Source: Planctomycetes bacterium RBG_16_41_13 (GTDB taxonomy: Bacteria > Planctomycetota > Brocadiia > Brocadiales > Brocadiaceae). From it: a DNA stretch of 7,374 nucleotides. The translations under genes were made by a program, and so were the position numbers. The notes under the pieces are model-generated. The model made no database searches. It had not been told where the DNA came from and worked only from the letters and a program-made list of their open reading frames with translations. Where the stretch lies: positions 386-7,759 of the forward strand of contig MHYI01000174.1 of assembly GCA_001828295.1 (NCBI GenBank). The letters run 5' to 3'. Of this stretch, positions 1 to 4,262 are shown piece after piece (within the stretch, counting starts at the first letter, position 1; every line of letters starts with the position of its first letter).

Positions 1-157
1 TGAAGAAGAATTCCACGTTACTATAATAACGGAGATTTTACCCATATTTTTCCGTTCCGGAGTGATTTGCTTTTTCACCTGAAAATCCTTTTCTGCCACA
101 GAGGGCATGACGCAGCAAAGCCGCAACCAAAAAGAGTTTAACCACAAAGGGCACAGC

Positions 158-172
158 GCGGCCTTTGGCCGC
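158..172. repeat. Small GC-rich hairpin
   Basis: The sequence gcggcc-ttt-ggccgc forms a perfect 6-bp stem with a 3-nt loop. It is not followed by a T-run on either strand, so it does not look like an intrinsic terminator. It lies between two copies of the phrase gccgcaacc. Confidence 0.5.
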
Positions 173-180
173 AACCAAAT

Positions 181-206
181 TCGAAATACGAATATCGAAA
201 TACGAA
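181..206. repeat. Short direct repeat (tcgaaatacgaa x2)
   Basis: The 12-mer tcgaaatacgaa occurs at 181-192 and 195-206, separated by 2 nt. The surrounding AT-rich sequence (aaattcg before, acaaattcaaatga after) looks like a low-complexity dispersed repeat. It has no coding content that I can support. Confidence 0.6.
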
Positions 207-228
207 ACAAATTCAAATGACAAAAAAC

Positions 229-341
229 GTAACACTTTGTAACACTTTAGCTTTTTGAAAAATTCTAACAATGACGGCATTCGTAAGCTGTAGAGGCAAT
301 TCATGAATTGCCTCTACAGCGTGCTAATGTTGCTATTGTCA
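229..341. repeat. Palindromic repeat element, copy 1 (long imperfect hairpin)
   Basis: The element begins with a tandem gtaacacttt (229-238 and 239-248), continues with agctttttgaaaaattc, and then enters a long inverted repeat. The left half 266-303 pairs with the right half 304-341. The inner 17 bp on each side (287-303 with 304-320) are perfectly complementary with no loop. The outer part is imperfect, and many of its differences are transitions that would still allow G-U pairing in RNA. Its left end resembles the left end of the 1341-1490 element, so the two appear to be diverged members of one family. The expected right-hand terminal repeat is missing: the match ends near 348, where the next palindromic element starts. 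Confidence 0.75.
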
Positions 342-346
342 TCAAA

Positions 347-411
347 AATATAGGGACACTTCCCATATTTCTTGATTGATCTGGTGGAATAATACGGGAA
401 GTGTCCCTATA
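347..411. repeat. REPIN-like palindromic element, left of higBA
   Basis: The arms tatagggacacttccc (349-364) and gggaagtgtccctata (396-411) are perfect 16-bp inverted repeats around a 31-nt spacer. The whole 65-bp unit recurs in the same orientation at 1090-1154 with a single substitution (C395 versus T1138). The two copies enclose the higBA operon. On the minus strand the hairpin lies just beyond the higA stop and is followed by ATTTTTG, so it could also act as a weak terminator for the operon. The resemblance to paired REP sequences mobilised by REP-associated transposases is inferred from structure only; no transposase is present here. Confidence 0.8.
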
Positions 412-441
412 ATATTATTTCTATATTTCCTTGAGGCTCTC

Positions 442-744
442 TCAGGCAACATCTAGAGGATGGACTTCTTTTTCAATTTTTTCAGCCAATTCATCCATCG
501 CCAGATCCAAATCATAATCCAATTGTAATCCAAGCCAGAATTGTGGTGACATATTGAAATATTTTGCCAATCTCAACGCAGTATCGGTAGTAATTCGTCG
601 TTTCCCAAGAACAATTTCATTAATACGGCGAGCTGGAACTCTAATATCCAACGCTATTCTGTTTTGACTAATACCCATAGGCTTTAAAAATTCTTCAAGG
701 AGAATTTCGCCCGGGTGTACAGGTTCCATTTTATTTGCAGACAT
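442..744 (-). CDS. higA: HigA-family antitoxin (XRE/HTH, VapI-type)
   Basis: This 100-residue DNA-binding antitoxin neutralises the HigB toxin encoded immediately upstream and normally represses its own operon. The N-terminal motif HPGEILLEEFLKPMGIS (residues 10-26) is the hallmark of the HigA/VapI antitoxin family. It is followed by a Cro/C1-type helix-turn-helix (about residues 26-70, with SQNRIALDIRVPARRINEIVLGKR), then TALRLAKYFNMSPQFWLGLQ, another strongly conserved family stretch. The length is typical of the family. The start at 744 is supported by AAGGAG (complement of 754-759) at normal spacing; the internal Met at residue 6 is a weaker alternative. It begins 15 nt after the higB stop, and its ribosome binding site lies between the two genes. 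The toxin-before-antitoxin order is the usual one for higBA. Identification is confident; the operator it binds is inferred. Confidence 0.95.
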   Translation of the reverse strand: MSANKMEPVHPGEILLEEFLKPMGISQNRIALDIRVPARRINEIVLGKRRITTDTALRLAKYFNMSPQFWLGLQLDYDLDLAMDELAEKIEKEVHPLDVA

Positions 745-753
745 ACTTTTAAT

Positions 754-759
754 CTCCTT
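754..759 (-). promoter_or_regulatory. Ribosome binding site of higA
   Basis: AAGGAG on the minus strand lies 9 nt before the higA ATG, within the 15-nt gap after the higB stop. It supports independent translation of the antitoxin. By contrast, higB has no recognisable Shine-Dalgarno sequence, which would favour antitoxin over toxin synthesis from the same mRNA. Confidence 0.75.
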
Positions 760-1041
760 CTAATGATAGTCTACGATCTCTACTTCGAACGCATCGGTAT
801 CTTTCCAGAAAAAACAGATGCGCCATTTTTCATTAATTCGAGTACTGAGCTGTCCTTTGCGATCACCTTTTAGGGCTTCTAAGTGATTTCCCGGTGGAAC
901 TTTCAAATCCTGTAAACTTGTGGCTCTGTTAAGCATCTTTAGCTTCCGCAATGCTACCCTCTGAATATCTGGTGGAAATTTGCGGGATATTTCGCGGCTA
1001 AAGATTTGCTCGGTTTCTTTGCATTTAAAGGATTTAATCAT
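760..1041 (-). CDS. higB: HigB-family toxin (RelE/ParE fold, ribosome-dependent mRNA interferase)
   Basis: This 93-residue toxin belongs to the plasmid-maintenance 'killer' family. Members of the HigB branch bind the ribosome and cleave mRNA during translation. The protein starts MIKSFKCKETEQIF, matching the typical HigB opening MIKSF, so the start at 1041 is well supported. The diagnostic C-terminal block LEALKGDRKGQLSTRINEKWRICFFW (residues 54-79), ending in VEIVDYH, is intact and carries the usual basic and aromatic residues (K58, R61, R68, R74) of the active surface. No frameshift or truncation is visible, so the toxin is probably functional. A TTGACA-containing promoter lies directly upstream and there is no Shine-Dalgarno sequence before the ATG. 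It forms an operon with higA, and the pair is bracketed by two copies of a palindromic element. Confidence 0.95.
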   Translation of the reverse strand: MIKSFKCKETEQIFSREISRKFPPDIQRVALRKLKMLNRATSLQDLKVPPGNHLEALKGDRKGQLSTRINEKWRICFFWKDTDAFEVEIVDYH

Positions 1042-1046
1042 ATTGC

Positions 1047-1075
1047 AACATATAACGCCATACGTTAAATGTCAA
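1047..1075 (-). promoter_or_regulatory. Candidate higBA promoter
   Basis: On the minus strand a perfect -35 box TTGACA (complement of 1070-1075) is followed by a 17-nt spacer and TATGTT (complement of 1047-1052), which matches the -10 consensus at 4 of 6 positions. The -10 box ends 5 nt before the higB ATG, which would place transcription initiation at or next to the start codon. TATATG, 2 nt earlier, is an alternative -10. Confidence 0.6.
1053..1067. promoter_or_regulatory. Candidate HigA operator (TAACG-N5-CGTTA)
   Basis: The 15-bp sequence taacg-ccata-cgtta is a perfect 5-bp dyad with a 5-bp centre. It lies between the -35 and -10 boxes of the higBA promoter. A dimeric XRE-type antitoxin such as HigA typically binds a dyad in this position to repress its own operon. 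The assignment rests on position and symmetry only. Confidence 0.5.
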
Positions 1076-1089
1076 GCGGTATAATATAG

Positions 1090-1154
1090 AATATAGGGAC
1101 ACTTCCCATATTTCTTGATTGATCTGGTGGAATAATATGGGAAGTGTCCCTATA
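1090..1154. repeat. REPIN-like palindromic element, right of higBA
   Basis: This is the second copy of the 347-411 element, in the same orientation and with 64 of 65 positions identical. Here the stem is uninterrupted and longer: 1090-1112 pairs perfectly with 1134-1156 (23 bp) around a 21-nt loop. The copy near 347 has one stem mismatch (C395). It lies 15 bp upstream of the -35 box of the higBA promoter. Confidence 0.85.
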
Positions 1155-1200
1155 TTTACCCTATATTTACCATATTTATATTTTCCTATATTTTCCCCTC
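1148..1200. repeat. AT-rich degenerate tandem repeat
   Basis: The 11-mer ccctatattta occurs back to back at 1148-1158 and 1159-1169, followed by a shortened ccatattta and further tattttcc variants. The repeat overlaps the right end of the palindromic element, so it may have arisen by slippage from that element's ccctatatt end. Confidence 0.5.
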
Positions 1201-1253
1201 CGATTATTTGTAAATCTTGGCAACAAATTTTCATGGCAATAAGCGAACTCATT

Positions 1254-1320
1254 ACCCGCCCCTTACCCCTCCCAAGAGGGGAATATAGGAGTCCCCTCTT
1301 GGGAGGGGTAAGGGGTGGGT
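1254..1320. repeat. GC-rich inverted repeat, 29-bp arms
   Basis: The arms 1254-1282 and 1292-1320 are complementary at 28 of 29 positions (C1258 versus T1316) around a 9-nt loop. The arm core is cccctcccaagagggg, itself partly self-complementary, so alternative folds are possible. It is the only strongly GC-rich patch in an AT-rich region, which suggests insertion as a small dispersed element. No coding role is evident. Confidence 0.8.
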
Positions 1321-1340
1321 TCCTGTTATAATGAATAATC

Positions 1341-1490
1341 GTAACACTTTAGTTTTTTGAAAATTCCGATAATAAGGGTGTTTGCCGCATGGTGTAGGGG
1401 CGAAGCATTTGCTGGAAATTGGCATAAATACGTTCATACCCAAACGGGCAAATGCTTCGCCCCTACTTTTTCAAAAAACTAAAGTGTTAC
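1341..1490. repeat. Nested inverted-repeat element, copy 2 (MITE-like)
   Basis: Perfect 23-bp terminal inverted repeats (1341-1363 and 1468-1490, outer end gtaacactttag) enclose an inner perfect 19-bp inverted repeat (1394-1412 and 1448-1466, gtaggggcgaagcatttgc) with a 35-nt centre. Two nested stems in 150 bp with no coding capacity fit a miniature non-autonomous element or a large hairpin-forming repeat. No clear target-site duplication is visible. On the minus strand it lies 8 nt beyond the end of the sulfotransferase gene and could form a terminator-like structure. Its left half resembles 239-286. Confidence 0.8.
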
Positions 1491-1497
1491 ATATATT

Positions 1498-2370
1498 TTA
1501 AATTGGGATATTGTCATAGCCAAGTTTCTTCATTATATCTTCTTCCCGTATTTGCAGGTAAAGTGCCCGCAGGGACGTGTCTTTTATAAACGTAAATTTA
1601 TTCTCGGATAACACATTCCTTGAGACGGCATGGATAGCAGAAACATCGGCAGGCAGGTTTATAAAGCGCACAATTTTTTCAAGTATTTCCGCCGGATGAT
1701 CCAGAAATGTTTCGTATCGTATATGGAGTATGCTTTCCTTCCATTCTTTCTCTAAGGAAAACGTTTTTTGTACATAATCCTTCCATAATAGTATTCCTTC
1801 TTGTATATTCTGAAGCCTCACGGAATCCTGGTAGAAAGCCTTTCCGAACACCAAGCGTTCTTTAAAAAAACACTTCCAGGTATTCTTAAAATTATCTTGA
1901 ATCTCAATTTCCCTTTTTCTTGCACTGTTTGCAACGTCTATGGGATTTCGGTAAATATGCAATAGTTTTGGATGGGGGAAGATATCTTTCCAGATATCAA
2001 TGGTGAAGGTGTTTCTTGGGTCTTTCCATCCCCATGGAAAATCAATATGCCGGATGTCGCCATATCGCAGAAATTTTCCAAAACCTAAATATTCAAGCCT
2101 TCGCATGCCCTTCAGGTGCTGCTTCAGCACGCGAATAACCCTCTCCTTAAAGACGGCATTTATAAAGGTGAAATTATGCGGATTATCCCATGTCGCGTTT
2201 GCCTGGCGCAGCAGCCAGTCGTTTAATTTGAAAAAGAATAAAGATTCATCATTTTCCTGCTTCTTTGTGCCGATGAATAGTCCCAATTGTTCCAGCAGCG
2301 AAGCAAGCATTGTGGTGCCTGAGCGGTGCATGCCCATTATTATTACCGGTTGAAGAGGGGTTGTATTCAT
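1498..2370 (-). CDS. Sulfotransferase family protein (PAPS-dependent, predicted)
   Basis: This 290-residue protein is predicted to transfer sulfate from PAPS to a hydroxyl or amine acceptor, probably a glycan given its neighbours. The 5'-phosphosulfate-binding loop is clear near the N-terminus (IIMGMHRSGTTMLASLLEQL, residues 10-29, with H15-R-S-G-T-T20). A WKDPR block (115-119) follows, then the 3'-phosphate-binding strand LLHIYRNPIDVANSARKRE (136-154, with R141 and S149), and the common IRYETFLDHPAEILEKIVRFI segment (217-237). The C-terminus EEDIMKKLGYD is typical of the family. No signal peptide or membrane segment is seen, so it is probably cytoplasmic. The ATG overlaps the TAA of the upstream glycosyltransferase by one base, and no good ribosome binding site is present, so translation is probably coupled. 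It is the last gene of the unit. The acceptor substrate is unknown. Confidence 0.88.
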   Translation of the reverse strand: MNTTPLQPVIIMGMHRSGTTMLASLLEQLGLFIGTKKQENDESLFFFKLNDWLLRQANATWDNPHNFTFINAVFKERVIRVLKQHLKGMRRLEYLGFGKFLRYGDIRHIDFPWGWKDPRNTFTIDIWKDIFPHPKLLHIYRNPIDVANSARKREIEIQDNFKNTWKCFFKERLVFGKAFYQDSVRLQNIQEGILLWKDYVQKTFSLEKEWKESILHIRYETFLDHPAEILEKIVRFINLPADVSAIHAVSRNVLSENKFTFIKDTSLRALYLQIREEDIMKKLGYDNIPI

Positions 2371-3371
2371 TATTTTGATTTCAATACTTTTTCAAATACG
2401 TCCAAATGTTCTTTTGCGCTTTTTTGCCATGAAAAATTTTGTGCGCGGGCGAGTCCCTTTTCTCTTAACGCATCGCGCAGGGAAACATCTTCTCCCAAAC
2501 GCTGCATTGCGCAAGTAATATCATGTTCTGAACGCGGATTTACGAGCAGGGCGGCGTCGTTTGCTATTTCGGCGCATGCAGTGGCGTTTGATGTTATTAC
2601 CGGACAGCCGCATGCCATTGCCTCTAATACGGGCATACCGAATGTTTCGTGCAGGGAAGGGAATACAAATCCAAGTGACCCTCTGTACCATGTTGCCAAT
2701 TCATGGGGAGAACACTTTTCCCGAATGTGCCTTATTCCTTTAACGCGGATGGTTTTTGTATATCCTGGCGCTATCATGATAAGTTCCTGCTTTCTGTTGT
2801 TTGAAAGATTTTCATATGCGCGGATAATCCTGTCAACATTTTTTTTCGGACTATATTGAGAAACATGGAGGAAATATGTTTCTGATTCTTTTGCAACGAC
2901 ACCTTCAGGATTAAATGTCTCGTGGTCGATACCATGATAAATAGGGTATATCTTTTCGCGCGGGATAGTAAAAACATGGGATACTTCCCGTGCGGCAAAT
3001 TCGGAAACGGTAATGACTGCTGATGTCTTCTCCCGAAACCATTTCCATGCGGATAATGTTGTATGGTTTTTCAATTTACATCTGATTGCCTGCAAAAAAG
3101 AGGTGTTAATTTCATTCCATTTCATGGTGAACAGCGCCGCCCCATGAACGGTAGCCACCATTCTCGTTCTGATATTCTTATATATGTCGGGTGGCGTATG
3201 GTTTCCCGCCAAACCTGGTTCCCACACGATATCGCAGTTTTCAGGCACAGGGTCGGATTCCGCAAAAGTAATGATATCTACCCCGAGGGCGGATAATTCT
3301 TTTTTAATATTTTCGCGATAGATTCCCAGGCTAAAAGGGATTTTAGGGCGGGTAAGGATGGCGATTTTCAT
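2370..3371 (-). CDS. Glycosyltransferase, GT4 family (GT-B fold)
   Basis: This 333-residue cytoplasmic enzyme is predicted to transfer a sugar from a nucleotide-sugar donor to a growing glycan with retention of configuration. The N-terminal acceptor domain begins MKIAILTRPK and contains TVHGAALF (74-81) and the conserved ITVSEFAAREV (120-130). The IYPIYHGID segment (141-149) and VSQYSPKKNVDRIIRAY (170-186) mark the interdomain region and the start of the donor domain. The GT4 EX7E motif is intact (E242 and E250 in HETFGMPVLEAMACGCPVIT), followed by the usual CAEIANDAALLVNP. The length is slightly short for GT4, but both domains are complete. Its ATG falls inside the end of the upstream sulfotransferase gene (29-nt overlap), and its stop shares a base with the next gene's start. 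The position between two sulfotransferase genes implies that a sulfated polysaccharide is the product. The specific sugar cannot be deduced. Confidence 0.92.
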   Translation of the reverse strand: MKIAILTRPKIPFSLGIYRENIKKELSALGVDIITFAESDPVPENCDIVWEPGLAGNHTPPDIYKNIRTRMVATVHGAALFTMKWNEINTSFLQAIRCKLKNHTTLSAWKWFREKTSAVITVSEFAAREVSHVFTIPREKIYPIYHGIDHETFNPEGVVAKESETYFLHVSQYSPKKNVDRIIRAYENLSNNRKQELIMIAPGYTKTIRVKGIRHIREKCSPHELATWYRGSLGFVFPSLHETFGMPVLEAMACGCPVITSNATACAEIANDAALLVNPRSEHDITCAMQRLGEDVSLRDALREKGLARAQNFSWQKSAKEHLDVFEKVLKSK

Positions 3372-4227
3372 TTAATTCGCAAACGATGAAGGTGAACACC
3401 AATGGTTTAAATCTCTTTCGTAATTCGGGTCTCATGGGAGTACGGGATTCGTACCGGACATTGAAATTCCACATGACCTTTCTCATTCTGCTGCGAATGG
3501 CATGGGGTATTAATCTTCTTGACATATTCAGTAAAAAGGGAGGGGGGTTTTGCAGCAGATTTCTTAAAAAAACGCTTTTTGCGCGTTTGTTTGGGTTAAT
3601 CAATTTTGTATCATTGCGGATATCTTCATTCACTCCCAAAAAATGGAAGGTATCCCGTAAAGCTGTTTCGGGATCATTCTTTATATCGTCAAAAATAATG
3701 AAGTGAATGGCCTTCTTATCAAATATTTCAAAATATCGTTTTATCTGTTGTGTGTATTTTGCCGTTTCACGATAGAAAAGACCTTCCACAGGATAAGCAT
3801 TTTTCGGTAAAAACAGCCCTTTTTTCCTCAAATCCTCTTTTCCCAGGGCTTCTTCAAAATCAATAATATCTTCGCAACCATTATACAGGTATTGACTGTG
3901 CAGGGAGTATATCATATCAACGGGATTTCTTAGCATAATGATAATTCGCGCCGAAGGGGAAAAAGCCCTGATCTCGCAGGCCGCCCGCTTTGAATAAAGA
4001 TACCATACGGACGCTTCTCCTATTCTTATTTCCTTTTTCGCTTTCTGGAAAAAAGACAGATAGGTTGTTGTGTCCCTGACAAAATCGGGATGATATAAAT
4101 CTGTCCCGAAATAATGCAATTCCTTTCTCTCCGGCATGAAGATTTCAGGATGGTTTTTAAGGTGGCTATATAAAAATGTCGTCCCGCATTTTGGTGCGCC
4201 CACAATAAAAAAATCAGGTTGTTTCAT
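3343..4227 (-). CDS. Sulfotransferase (heparan-sulfate-type domain), altered C-terminus
   Basis: This 294-residue predicted PAPS-dependent sulfotransferase belongs to the subgroup resembling N-/3-O-sulfotransferases of glycosaminoglycans. The PAPS loop is FFIVGAPKCGTTFLYSHLKN (residues 6-25). The KELHYF motif (35-40), GEASVWYLYS (70-79) and the 3'-phosphate-binding IIIMLRNPVDMIYSLHSQY (95-113, with R100 and S108) follow in the expected order, so the catalytic core is complete. The end is odd. After PMRPELRK (264-271) the frame runs into FKPLVFTFIVCELNENRHPYPP, unlike the family's usual helix plus RDLxxW ending. The +1 frame at the same place reads RDLNHW and stops directly before the next gene's ATG, so a small out-of-frame deletion or a sequence error is likely. 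Its start lies 35 nt after the upstream gene; no strong ribosome binding site is seen. Confidence 0.9.
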   Translation of the reverse strand: MKQPDFFIVGAPKCGTTFLYSHLKNHPEIFMPERKELHYFGTDLYHPDFVRDTTTYLSFFQKAKKEIRIGEASVWYLYSKRAACEIRAFSPSARIIIMLRNPVDMIYSLHSQYLYNGCEDIIDFEEALGKEDLRKKGLFLPKNAYPVEGLFYRETAKYTQQIKRYFEIFDKKAIHFIIFDDIKNDPETALRDTFHFLGVNEDIRNDTKLINPNKRAKSVFLRNLLQNPPPFLLNMSRRLIPHAIRSRMRKVMWNFNVRYESRTPMRPELRKRFKPLVFTFIVCELNENRHPYPP

Positions 4228-4262
4228 TTTTGTTTTACAGGGAATAGTGGTAGTAAAGGCTT

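Larger units (their letters stand above)
1..441. other. Gene-free repeat-rich region
   Basis: I find no convincing gene here. A minus-strand open frame covering 38-304 runs through palindromes and short repeats and resembles no protein I know. The stretch contains a small GC hairpin (158-172), the phrase gccgcaacc twice, a duplicated tcgaaatacgaa (181-192 and 195-206), a 10-bp tandem repeat of gtaacacttt (229-248), a long imperfect palindrome (266-341) and a 65-bp palindromic element (347-411). It looks like a landing zone for small dispersed repeats downstream of the higBA operon. Confidence 0.7.
1042..1497. other. Intergenic repeat cluster between higBA and the glycan genes
   Basis: No protein gene is supported in this stretch; the open frames that cross it are made of palindromes. 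It holds the higBA promoter, the second 65-bp palindromic element (1090-1154), an AT-rich stretch with a short tandem repeat (1148-1200), a GC-rich inverted repeat (1254-1320) and a 150-bp nested inverted repeat (1341-1490). The last one starts 8 nt past the stop of the sulfotransferase gene and may end its transcript. Confidence 0.75.

Noticed and set aside
38..304. Minus-strand open frame of 88 codons
   Set aside because: It is translated from dispersed repeats and half of a perfect palindrome, has no recognisable domain and no ribosome binding site, and differs in composition from the real genes.
1119..1443. Short open frames on both strands with PLPLPRG...PLLGGVRGG-like peptides
   Set aside because: The peptides are simply translations of the two arms of the GC-rich inverted repeat (1254-1320) in both directions, so they reflect the repeat and not a gene.
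229..1490. CRISPR array or insertion sequence
   Set aside because: The repeats are palindromic elements of different families at irregular distances, without regular spacers. No transposase or cas gene is present in any frame.
2326..2859. Plus-strand open frame of 177 codons
   Set aside because: It lies antisense to the glycosyltransferase, whose EX7E motif and other family blocks are unmistakable on the minus strand. The plus-strand translation shows no domain.
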